Source of the DNA: Phlegmacium glaucopus
Lineage: Eukaryota; Basidiomycota; Agaricomycetes; Agaricales; Cortinariaceae
NCBI GenBank assembly: GCA_015039465.1
Contig: MU130553.1
Coordinates: 1-64,000, forward strand
Length of the DNA stretch: 64,000 bases
Direction of reading: 5' to 3'
The notes under the pieces were generated by a model. The model saw only the letters and a list, made by a program, of their open reading frames with translations, did no database searches and was not told the origin of the DNA. The position numbers were made by a program, and so were the translations under genes. Shown here in pieces: positions 54,840 to 64,000 of this stretch (positions within the stretch are counted from its first letter, which is position 1; each line of letters starts with the position of its first letter).

Positions 54840-56281
54840 TACGAGAAGCAAAGTTAGGATGCAACAGAATAGCATTATTTATGTATTGTCTTCTCGTACA
54901 TGGACGGAACGGCTAGAACATCGAATTTCGGCAGGTACACACCTGCTCAATTCTTAGCCTAAAAATATCAAGTGTGGCTCCCCGTTCAAGAGTGTGCATG
55001 GCACATGCGCAACGGATGATAGGAACCGATAGGAGGCAGCGACTTGTACTAGCTTGTATTACTGTCTGGTCCTTGACTAAAAAAAAAACAATGTCACGTT
55101 CTGTTACCTTTTGGGGAATCGCTACATTAAGAATTTAACCTTCTCCACTGGCATAACATTCTTCTTCCAACCATTCCTTTGCCGTCCACCTTGAATTATC
55201 TATATTTGAATAAAGTTGTTCAGCTGACTCTCAGAGATCCCGGCGTGTGATAACATGATGACATATTTTCATTCCGATTAGCTGTGTATTTATCGGCAAG
55301 CCACCGAAATGAAAATTTATACACCAACTTGGTTCATGTTGAAGTCGTAAAAAAAAACTTGAGGATGTAGCCAATCCCCGGAATCTCGAAAAAATGATGG
55401 TTCACTTATGTGGCTGATATCAGTTGGTATTGACAAAACTCCAGGTTCGAGTTTCCCACCTTATCCAAAATAAACAACTTTAGGCGTAACACCATATTTA
55501 GGGCCTAATTTCACCGTGTGGACTGAACTTTTTTTATTGAAGGCATAACCACGTTTTGTAGCAGCTCTCGTAGCCGAGTAGGGTCGTTTCGCGAATCACC
55601 TTGCAAGCTGCCGAAACATTGAATCAACGACTGCCGAACACTTGACCAATGTGAACACTGAAAGCTCGGCTTGACCTGGATGAAGGAAGCCGCGGCCGCG
55701 GCCCGCTTCCAAGAGCTGGGAACAAGAACCTATTAGTGATTTTTCCGAGTGTGCCATGATTTTTGGCAACCTTTTGGCCACTGAATTTGAAATTTTCACT
55801 CATGCATGCTCTAGTGATTTTTAGAAATGGGGACGGTACGCGACGGGCCCGTTTTGTGGCCCCGGGCCGGTTAGGAGCAACTTCGGGAGCTTCGGTCCTC
55901 TCTGGGATCAATTAAATGCCTATCCACACAAAAGATCTTCAAGAGATTGGTGGGCTGGGATGTTTTGTTGACATTCCTGCCGTGCATGCCGTCTGACGAC
56001 CGTGTTTATGGTTATGCACAATGTGCTGAGCTTTCTATTTTAAGTACTCTTATTATTTTCTTCGTAGTTTACTCTATTTTACCTTACTGAGTATATATAT
56101 AGTAGCTAGTTATTGTTTTTCCTACTCATCCGTTTGCCTCACGAGCTCACCGAGGTCAAACGCGAAATCATAGTATTGTACTACATTATTTTCGATGGCT
56201 TAATGTGAATGTTTCGGAGTTCGAAAGTCAACAACTTTTGAAGGGCTTCCAGCACCGTAACATGTAACTTGAAGTACAATA
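54840..56281. other. Intergenic region with no recognised gene
   Basis: The divergent esterase (-) and nucleotidyltransferase-like (+) genes flank it. It contains a CCGCGGCCGCGG palindrome at about 55,689 and GC-rich blocks at 55,680-55,900, plus small ORFs (67-95 codons, minus) that resemble nothing known. TATATATAGTAGC near 56,093 could be promoter sequence. Confidence 0.45.
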
Positions 56282-57160
56282 ATGTTGCTCATTTCTATAA
56301 CAACATCCCGCAAGGGTCAATTGGAGGCTGCGTCTGTTTTATCTGAACAACTCACAAAGCTGAACTGTCCACACGCGTACATCGGCGGTTTTGCCTGGTC
56401 TTGTCTTGGAAGCACCAGACCCACTGAGATGAGCTTTCTACAACACCGATCTACAATTACTTGCCATCTGACGATGATGTCTTACTCCTACACGATATCG
56501 ATGTGTTAATTAATATCAATACTCTCGACATTCAAGCGCTGCGAAAGCAACTTTTAGAACGCAATATGCAATTTGCTGAAGCTGCCCTTAAGTTCTACTA
56601 CATTCCAGTATGGTCTTAGGAGATGTACCTCCGAGTCTGGCATCCTCATTTGTATTTGTCTACAGGAACAGATCGGAGACTTACGCAATGAGGAGCTGCT
56701 GTACGCAAGCAAGGATAATGTGTTGATCGAGACTTTACCATCGGGGATGTTGGGGCTGCCTATTACAGCTGAACCTGTATATGATATCTTGACAGAGTCT
56801 GGTCAATGTAAGTTGTTCCTGTCTGTCTTATCTGATAATTGAAACGATTCGAATTCAGCAATCCGAATACTTCACCCTTCCGTGCTCATCTTAACAAAAC
56901 TGAAACGGTGGTCTTGCAATTACGATTCCACGCGTCCGAAAACAGTACTCAAGAATAAGTCGGACCAGAAAGACATCAGTTACCTGCTTAATTGGCTTGC
57001 AGACAAGGAGATGACGGTGGCTTTTGAAGATTACAAAGGAAAGACCAAAGACGACTTGCTTGTCTATGTTCGAAATTATAGGGATAAATTTCGAGACGAC
57101 GTGGAATTGATAGAGGTTCTGAAGAGCGTGATGAAACCAGATGATTGGAAGGCTTTATGA
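56282..57160 (+). CDS. Nucleotidyltransferase-fold protein (spliced; one unusual intron)
   Basis: Exons 56282-56428, 56494-56607, 56666-56807 and 56859-57160 give 705 nt, 234 residues. The motif YIGGFAWSCLGSTRPTE, joined to DIDVLINI, is a nucleotidyltransferase signature (GG..GS...D.D with metal-binding Asp residues). The rest reads ALRKQLLERNMQFAEAALKF, then LETLPSGMLGLPI-like IETLPSGMLGLPI, ILHPSVLILTKLKRWS, RPKTVLKNKSDQKDISYLL and VMKPDDWKAL. It matches a family of uncharacterised fungal proteins I recognise only by pattern. Introns 2 and 3 are GT-AG (58 and 51 nt). Intron 1 (56,429-56,493) begins ATGAGC and ends TACAC, yet its removal alone reconstitutes the PTE-DIDV motif; retained, it shifts the frame. 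Substrate and partner unknown. Confidence 0.75.
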
Positions 57161-57451
57161 TTCATACATCGCGTAGGGGCGGTTTATGGGACGTTAAGCA
57201 TGTTAACGAATACATAGGCCATCATCATTGTCCAGCGCTGAATATTCACACAGAAACATTTCCCCTAGGAACCATTAAAACTTATCCGGTACTCAGCCTC
57301 AAATGATACGATCATTCATTATATCTTCATTTGTATATAGTGTAAATCCTTACTATCCTACAAGGCACTTCCATATCCTCACATCTAGACCATGGTCAAC
57401 ATCATACAACTTTCAAACCAATTGGTTTCCACATACCCAAGTTGATGACAA
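57161..57451. other. Convergent intergenic region
   Basis: Between the stop codons of two convergent genes; no ORF and no repeats. Confidence 0.5.
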
Positions 57452-58308
57452 TCATGACTTGTAAGGAAGATATTCAATGTCATTCCCGCCACTCGCACCA
57501 ACAACACCTGCTAAGGCGTCACCGATCCACTCCTCGCCTTCCCGCCACTCCCAATCCCAGCTCCACTGTCTAACCGACAGTACTGCATCTGTAATTCGTC
57601 GGCAAATTTCAAGACCTTCCCAAGTCTCATCATCGTCCGGGTCTACATAACCATTTTCGAGACCCAGAAGATGGTAGCCGATGAGTTCTGACAGATCTGA
57701 CTCGAGATTTGCACGGGTAGAACAGTACCGCGGATAGCTGAGCATGATGCGGATGAGAGAGGCATATACGGCAGATGGGCGAGGAACAAAGATGTTTTGA
57801 CATTGGGCTGAGGGCCGTATATGGTAGGGAGGTTGTTGTGTGACTTCAGACCAGTCTAGGGAAGAGAAAGAAAGGGGGTAAAGTACAAAATGCTGGACTG
57901 AAGATTCCAGTGTGGAACGTGTGATTCTGTGAAAGCGACCTTTTGCATGGAAGTCACCATCACATCTTGTCCGAAATGTGGACGTTGGTGATAGAGGCAA
58001 GCCTAGCTTCGTGAGAATATCTGAAGCTGCTTCTACGTCCCCGTCTGGAACAATATAAGAGAAGTCCTATAGAACGATAACATAGGGGATGAGCTATTAG
58101 ATCTTCGATATATTTAGTTATTAACCTTGACGAGAATTGGAACTTTCATCCGTCGATACAACAATGCGCGCCACTCAATCAATCGAAAACCTGCGCCTTG
58201 TAAAGTGTGCAGTGCCTCATCGACCACTTCCGCGGGGTGGTTGTCGAGAATAGTAGGTATACGATCATATCTTTTAGGCAATATCTGGGGGCATGCTGCG
58301 TGCAACAT
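57452..58308 (-). CDS. Unrecognised fungal protein (265 residues, two exons)
   Basis: Exon 1 runs 58308-58126 (MLHAACPQILPKRYDRIPTI...), exon 2 58066-57452, with a 59-nt GT-AG intron; the frame is continuous from KVPILVK to DFSYIVPDGDVEAAS. The protein has no signal peptide and is rich in aromatic residues near the C-terminus (QWSWDWEWREGEEW). I do not recognise a catalytic motif. The phrase DFSYIVPDGDVEAASDILTK and its size recall small uncharacterised fungal proteins related to nucleotidyltransferase-like folds, as does its neighbour, but this is a guess. The two genes converge with 291 bp between them. Confidence 0.7.
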
Positions 58309-58614
58309 TGTGGTTCGCGGTTAAGTGATGATTACGTTATGCTGTGACTCAAGGTTATAGTCCGCTGTGACTCAGACTCGGACCTCGCACTTACAGGTTT
58401 CTGCTGCCCTGCGATGGATATGAACTGGCACTTAGTAATACTCATGACTGCCGTTTGCGCCCACTGCCCGTGCGGCGCCGCCTCACCTACACCTCGTGTT
58501 AGAGTGAGAGACTCTCAGTCCTCCTTTTTCCTGTTATCTAACTAAACAATTCTTTTCCTATCGTGAGATGCTGCTCCCATCAAACTTTTTACACCCGCTT
58601 ACTTTTTAGTTAGG
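58309..58614. promoter_or_regulatory. Divergent promoter region
   Basis: Shared upstream region of the unrecognised gene (-) and the F-box-like gene (+). It is pyrimidine-rich just before the F-box-like start (CTCCTTTTTCCTG near 58,520), as in many fungal promoters. No clear TATA box. Confidence 0.45.
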
Positions 58615-59670
58615 ATGTTGTCCCGGCTTGTGGATATTCCATTACCATCTGCCTTTAACCTCAATGGCGTGAAGTGGACGGTTTCAGGCCTTATCTTGTT
58701 GTCCCTTTTTTACACCTACCTCATTTCTCGGCTCACCAGTCCACCTCTCTCCGTGCGTCGTGACATTCCGGAAATCAAATATCTCGCTCGGGCAAAGCAG
58801 CTTCAAGCCGCTCGAAAGGCGCAGAGGGAATTGGAGGAGGAGCGAAAGCGGATTTTGGAATCCGGATCGTTTCGCCTTCTGGACCTTCCTCCCGAAATCA
58901 GCTTCCTCGTGCTCGAGAATTGCACTGACTGGCCTGGGATGTATCTATCGCTCGTTTTGGTCTCGCGACGTTGTCAAGAATTGACTTTCCATGCACTTTT
59001 GCCACACATGCCCATCAGGCTTATCATTCCGGAGCAGGTTCATTCCTTTGGTTCCCTGTTGTTTAATAGACCCAGGTTGGCTACCCTTGTACATCATCTA
59101 TGGGTGACGCCATATAAGGAGGATCTACTCAGACCTTGTGTTGAGATAGTGAAGAAATGTCGCAATCTAAAATCACTTGCTTCCAATGCGTATATGGTGC
59201 TGGAATCCATCACTTTTCGAGGGAATCGTCTCAGTCATCTTGATTGTAAAGATTTGACTTTACTTTCGACAAGCACTGGGAGGTGGGCGAGCCTTTTAGA
59301 CGCCCCTAACGGGTTAGCGCTCTTCCGACAGTTGACGCACCTACGTCTGCTCGGGTATCGCTTCCCTACGGATATTCCACTACCAAACCTCACCCACCTT
59401 TCTTACGGAAGCGATACCGTTGATATTAATGTGCATATCGGGATGGCAATGATGGAGGATCCAGTAGCATGTCCATCATTGCATACTGTCATTGTCACGA
59501 AACTGAGGGCATCTGGAGGGTTACGCATCTCAAGAGCGGCACATTCCCGATTTTTCACCGTCGAACTCCCTGCAAAAAGAAAAGAGTTGGAGCTGTGGTG
59601 TGATAATGTGAGCCGGCGGGGTATGTGGGTGCTTTGTGCTGATCCCTTACTCCAGAGTTCCAAAGAGTAG
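58615..59670 (+). CDS. Membrane-anchored F-box-like / leucine-rich protein
   Basis: 351 residues, single exon. Residues about 22-40 (WTVSGLILLSLFYTYLISRL) form one transmembrane segment. Residues 55-85 are a charged helix (KQLQAARKAQRELEEERKR). An F-box-like motif follows (FRLLDLPPEISFLVLENC ... YLSLVLVSRRCQELTFHALL, residues about 87-132), then repeated leucine-rich elements (LKSLASNAY, LTHLRLLGYRF, PNLTHLSYGS, CPSLHTVIV). F-box proteins link substrates to SCF ubiquitin ligases through Skp1. The N-terminal membrane anchor is uncommon but not unique. Its targets are unknown. Confidence 0.75.
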   Translation: MLSRLVDIPLPSAFNLNGVKWTVSGLILLSLFYTYLISRLTSPPLSVRRDIPEIKYLARAKQLQAARKAQRELEEERKRILESGSFRLLDLPPEISFLVLENCTDWPGMYLSLVLVSRRCQELTFHALLPHMPIRLIIPEQVHSFGSLLFNRPRLATLVHHLWVTPYKEDLLRPCVEIVKKCRNLKSLASNAYMVLESITFRGNRLSHLDCKDLTLLSTSTGRWASLLDAPNGLALFRQLTHLRLLGYRFPTDIPLPNLTHLSYGSDTVDINVHIGMAMMEDPVACPSLHTVIVTKLRASGGLRISRAAHSRFFTVELPAKRKELELWCDNVSRRGMWVLCADPLLQSSKE

Positions 59671-60059
59671 AGCTATTGGTTTTTTGTATGTTATACTACA
59701 CTTTCAATTGTACATTACAAAACCCGGCCTCCTATTGACATCGATGCGTGACATCGGGTTGCATTACAGATCCTCCCGCAGAAGTCATTAGTGGCCGTGT
59801 TCAACTTGCAAATATTTCCTGGAATAAATTGGGTGTCCCATAGCACAACAACATAGGTTGAACCAGCCTAAGTAAGAGTCTTCAGCGTTGAAAATGCTCA
59901 TTCGGCTGAAACCGGGAATTATGTAAGGTCATAATTTTCCTCTTGGCAGCTGCCCAACCTTCCTTCATAACTTAACCACTAACTAACGACGACCAACGAT
60001 ATTTCTAACGACCGTAGCCAGCTCGCCCTTAAATCCCCGCGCAGAGGCGGCGCAGAGAT
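59671..60059. other. Intergenic region with 5' region of the carrier gene
   Basis: No ORF of note. CTAACTAACGACGACCAACG just upstream of the carrier gene could be part of its 5' UTR. Confidence 0.5.
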
Positions 60060-61342
60060 ATGGAGGCTAGGCAGAGGAAATGGTTGGCAAACTCTGTGAT
60101 CGGTACTTTGTTTCCCTACTGTTTTTTTTTTGGGGGGGGATTGTGATCTACGTTTCTCATTGTGGTTCTTGAAGCTGGCGCAGGAGGCGGTCTTGTAGCT
60201 AGCATTGCTACTTGTCCTCTAGATGTTATCAAGACCAAGCTCCAAGCTCAGCGTGCGGTACAAGGGCAGCAGGGATATTTAGGCGTCCTCGGTGTGTCTC
60301 CGCGTGCCTATCCCCTCCTGTATCCATTTTATATTATTATGGCTAGGTACGGTCAAGTGTATTCTCAAGGAGAACGGGTTTCGTGGCCTTTACCGCGGAT
60401 TGGGGCCTACGATGTTAGGATATCTACCTACTTGGGCTATCTATTTTGCGGTGTATGATGGTATTAAGACTTTGTTCGGAGTACCCCCAGGTGGAGGCTT
60501 TTATTCCAAATCGAACGAGCGTCTTTATCCTGCTGCTCAAGTGAAGGGGTACCAACCCGTGATCCGTGAACATCCATGGGGGCTACATATCTTATCGGCA
60601 ATGACGGCGGGTGCGACCAGTACAATTTGTACAAATCCTCTCTGGGTGATTAAGACTCGGTTTATGGTGCGTCTGTCTTCCTTGGTGGATTGATTGCGGA
60701 TCTAATTCATGCAATAGACGCAAACTCGGGATGAAGTTCGCTACCGACATACCTTGGATGCTGCGTTAACCATTTGGCGTACGGAAGGACCTCGTGCTTT
60801 TTATCGTGGACTCGTTCCTAGTATATTAGGGATCCTGCATGTAGCAGTGCAATTTCCTCTTTATGAACAGCTGAAGATCTGGTCGCGTGAGTCCTTAATA
60901 AAACGTCTGCTTTTCATTGTGGTCTCCTAAATTCCTTGATTTCATTTATCATCAGACGGCGACTCGGACGCCCCTCTCACAAGCCAAACTATACTCATAT
61001 GTTCCGCCATTTCTAAAATGACAGCCTCTATAGCGACTTATCCCCACGAGGTCGTACGAACGCGAATGCAGACACAACGACGGCCTATTGCGGATGACAT
61101 GTCTTCTGATGGGATGATTAAACGACATCCACGAGGAGGTATTATATATACCACCAGGAAATTGATAGCGAAGGAAGGATGGATATCGTTATATAAGGGA
61201 CTGTCGATTAATCTGTTTCGGACAGTACCTAATAGTGCGGTTACGATATTAACGTGAGTAGCTTGTTTTATCCTTGTTCAGCGCATCTGATTAATTGTGT
61301 AGATACGAACTGCTCATGAGACATCTCTCTTCGCGAACTTGA
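60060..61342 (+). CDS. Mitochondrial carrier, NAD+ transporter-like
   Basis: Six exons: 60060-60102, 60175-60291, 60347-60666, 60718-60886, 60956-61253 and 61303-61342 (987 nt, 328 residues), introns 72, 55, 51, 69 and 49 nt, all GT-AG. Three mitochondrial-carrier repeats are visible, with signatures ATCPLDVIKTKLQAQ, CTNPLWVIKTRFM and ATYPHEVVRTRMQTQ. These are PX[DE]XX[KR]-type except that the second has W, which is characteristic of the pyrimidine-nucleotide/NAD+/folate carrier subgroup. The blocks GLYRGLGPTMLGYLPTWAIY and FYRGLVPSILGILHVAVQFP fit yeast Yia6/Yea6-type NAD+ carriers of the inner mitochondrial membrane. Substrate is assigned by family, not proven. Confidence 0.88.
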
Positions 61343-62700
61343 CCAAGATTCGACATACCAATTCCTTCCTTCCGTTCTTCGCCTCATATAGATCCTTCTT
61401 TCTGTGAATAATGAGGCAATGTTATATCGTTGATCCGAGTTCGCCACCCATTGTACCCCTTTTGAGTGTACCGCTCCCATTCACACTCTCGACCCCCTTT
61501 TTAAATTACTCTCTCTCTCTTTCTCTCTCTTTTACTCTTCTAGTGCGATATATATCTACCCTAGCATACCTAGAAGTTGACTATATGTACAATAATATTC
61601 GTCTTCGATTCAGCTTATTTTCTATTCTTGTATCTTTCTTTTTGGAAAAAAAAAACGTGATCGTTCATTTGTATATCTGGATCAACAGAGCAGTTTTCAC
61701 AATACGTAGCATTTTCAAAAAAGAGAGCGTCGGCATTTGCTAAGGGGACTCAATGGTGCAAGAAGTGCAAGTGTGATTGAAAACTTTTGAATCGGCTCTT
61801 TCGTTCTATCTATTCAAGTTGGATTCCTGCCAATTCGATGGAGAGCATTGAGGAAATTTAAAAGCAGTCAAAAATAAAACTCGTCACTTGGTAAGATTCT
61901 GACACGCGGACAAGATCACGCGCGAACGTCGCGAACCATGCGTTACGCGTGCTACGTAGTCGTCTGTGTCATGCAGTAGCCAAAAGGCGGTAGTATCCAT
62001 ATTACCGGACATTACTTCAGCGTTCTGCAGGATTGCCAAAAATCGTCACGGCAGCTAGAATTTTGAGCCATGATGTGCCTGCTGTTATGTTCCCGCCCGG
62101 TACTGAACAACCGTGACTTACCTAGAGGTCCCGTTTCAAGGATCATTTTGAAGATAATTTGGCACTTGAGATCTGACCGCCTGGCGGGCCTTGCGCCTAA
62201 ATCTGTCAAGGAACCAGGGAGACTGGCACATGTCACGGTGATATTTAGTCCGGTCAACAATGAGGAACGAATTTTATTGGGGCGTTGGTGGCTGGGGGCT
62301 CGTGAGTACGGCACAATACCGGCAAGTTCTTTTCATGATATCATCGGAGCCCTGCGAACGACCGGCTGGCTTGCGTGCATAAGGTGGTAATCTAATAAGC
62401 TTCTAGTAAGATTTGCCTCGATAAAGTCCAAGAAAAAGATTGCAATTTTATTTGTGCATGTGCATGTGTTCAATATTGATGAAGGACAGGTACCATGGTA
62501 AGGGAAAGAACGACAGGTATACAACAAGAGGTTCCGTTGAGAGCAAGAAGCGAAGGGATTATAGTAGGCAGTGGGTATGGTATAAAGTACGTTCAAGAAA
62601 AGACGAAAAGGATAAGTTATCGCCTGTAATGAAAACAAAACACAAGCAATCAGAGAAGTATGAAGGAACGTGTGTATTCGAGTGAGAGAAAAAAATGTTC
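61343..62700. other. 3' flank of the carrier gene; no gene recognised
   Basis: It contains a CT-dinucleotide run (about 61,509-61,530), A/T-rich 3' UTR-like DNA to about 61,740, and overlapping ORFs on both strands at 62,012-62,390 (about 100 codons each) that match nothing I know. Confidence 0.4.
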
Positions 62701-62739
62701 AAAAAGGCTGCTGATGGTTTGCGATGACACTCACTCTTC

Positions 62740-62890
62740 AACTCACCTCCGCATCCACTCTCGGAACCTCCCAATCCCCACCTAGCATCGAACCATAAGC
62801 CACCGAAACCCAAATCCAGAACGAAGAACTGGACGTCCCATAACGTAACGTCAAAAAGACGATCCAAATCGTTTTACTTGAAAGGGAAAG
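62740..62890 (-). other. Possible coding exon on the minus strand
   Basis: One minus frame reads TLRYGTSSSSFWIWVSVAYG then SMLGGDWEVPRVDAE, ending at a GTGAGT that would serve as donor (about 62,747). The protein-like composition and splice site are suggestive only; no start or partner exon was found. Confidence 0.25.
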
Positions 62891-64000
62891 ACGTAAGAAA
62901 CGGTAGGATAACGTAAAAGGAACGAGAGGAAAACAGCGTAAACTGAAAAATGTTTTTTTTTCTGTTTTGCCTTCTATATTGAGATGCGAGGTTGATTTCA
63001 CTTTGGCTGTGTGATTCCGATTCTGAAACGGAGGCGTTTGGGAGGTCTAGACTCCAAACCGCGGCGTTTTTAGAGCATCGTGGGTAGCAGGGGGAATAAC
63101 GGGTTCTAAATGAGTTCAAGTAGCCTGGGCCCTGGAAGGATATGTTTACAAAATCCAAGATAAGACGAGGCACCACCGTTAGATATAGAAAGTCCGATTT
63201 GCTTGTCAAACTGCCAAATGAGCCACCATGCCGGAAGGGAGCGAGAGAAGGTAAGCAAGGGGCGGGAGGGGGATTAAGGAATGTGTCGGCCTGGAAAAAA
63301 AGGAGCTTGCACAAAAAACAAAAAAAAAAGTTTGATGCCAATGCTTCCATTAGGTTTTTTTTTTGGCAGAGTTATAGTTCCTTGCTGGGAGGACGGATAT
63401 AAGTATGGTAAGGTATGAATGTAAAGAGGAGGGTGTAAAAGGAAGATAAGAGGGAGTCTTTAAAAAAGTACAAGCCAAAGAGGGGGAAAAACCAAACCAG
63501 AGTATCAAAGACAAGAAAAATCTGAAAGAAACGAAAGAATAAGGTAATGATTTCAAAAAAGCGGGAAGCAAAAAAGTTCGTAAGGCGTTCAGTGAGACAA
63601 AGCTGGAGGGAGGGGGCAGAGGGAGGGGGTTGAGGAAGATTGCGGGATCGCGTAGTTTAGAATTGACAGGTATTCTGGGTGGAAGAAATGCCAGACCCTT
63701 GATTGGGAGTAGACTGATGAAGGTGTCGACTAAGCAGAACGGGGGAGCGGTTCGGACCAGAGAGGAATAGGTGCTATATGCAGATTGCGACAAAATTGTA
63801 TGAGTAAAAGAGGTATTGTACTTTGCAAAGAGAGAGAAACACAACAGCGGCGACGAAGAGGGAATCCACCAAGAGGGGAAAAGAGAAAAACAAAGAAGAA
63901 AAAAAACACACGATGAAGAGAATGTGAACTTGGTTTTTTTCATTTCTTTTCAAGTCTCTTCGCCTGGTTCAAGTCGCTGTTGCGACTCTACTTTCACTCC
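62891..64000. other. Purine-rich (+ strand) region without a supportable gene
   Basis: For about 1.1 kb the plus strand is dominated by G and A (GAGAGG, GGGAGGG, GAAAGAA runs) with short A and T tracts. A 197-codon minus ORF (63,350-63,943) is made of Ser/Pro/Leu/Phe because of that bias and is not convincing. It may be the 5' UTR or promoter of a gene beyond the window. Confidence 0.45.

Noticed and set aside
62012..62390. Overlapping ~100-codon ORFs on both strands
   Set aside because: Mutually shadowing frames in GC-richer DNA with no recognisable motif.
63350..63943. 197-codon minus-strand ORF with hydrophobic stretches
   Set aside because: Its Ser/Pro/Leu/Phe composition follows directly from the CT-rich strand; no domain, no splice pattern, and its frame is open only because stops are rare in such DNA.
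1..64000. tRNA, rRNA or other structured RNA genes
   Set aside because: I searched by eye for A- and B-box pairs and cloverleaf ends and saw none convincing; a covariance-model scan would be needed to exclude them.

Overview
The window looks like a piece of an Agaricomycete (mushroom-forming basidiomycete) nuclear chromosome. The evidence is short GT-AG introns (about 48-70 nt) interrupting almost every gene, compact housekeeping genes of fungal type, and a transposon inventory characteristic of these fungi. It falls into two compartments with a sharp border near 49,320. The left 49 kb is AT-rich and almost wholly made of mobile elements and their relics, with no convincing host gene. The right 14.7 kb holds seven ordinary, closely packed genes.

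Left compartment. A 982-residue transposase-like gene (529-3477) opens the window; a second copy of its last ~740 bp lies at 6498-7240. From 7.2 to 25.5 kb there are several copies, in both orientations, of a dispersed repeat (called R1 here), a Helitron that has lost both catalytic cores (10.9-14.7 kb) with a second copy of its N-terminal part beside it, a tyrosine-recombinase relic (17.5-18.1 kb), and Copia and Harbinger fragments. From 16 to 37 kb at least six solo LTRs are scattered, each with a perfect 5-bp target duplication, one of them inside another LTR. Between them sit non-autonomous hAT-type elements with 8-bp target duplications, each carrying its own short subterminal motif repeated in inverted arrays.

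From 37,853 to 49,320 lies a nest of transposons: an outer element with 38-bp terminal inverted repeats; inside it a 3.07-kb PIF/Harbinger element (Myb/SANT-like gene plus a broken transposase) and a 7.47-kb element with an 8-bp target duplication encoding a large P-element-like protein; and inside that 7.47-kb element two further hAT-type insertions. One of these (46,393-47,363) sits in the coding sequence, and removing it with one target copy restores the reading frame exactly.

Right compartment, in order: AlkB-like dioxygenase (-), acyl-CoA thioesterase (+), secreted type-B carboxylesterase (-), nucleotidyltransferase-fold protein (+) whose catalytic motif is rebuilt only by removing a 65-nt segment with AT-AC ends, an unrecognised fungal protein (-), an F-box-like protein with an N-terminal membrane anchor (+), and a mitochondrial carrier of the NAD+ transporter type (+). 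They do not form an obvious pathway. The last 2.6 kb has no supportable gene and is strongly purine-rich on the + strand.
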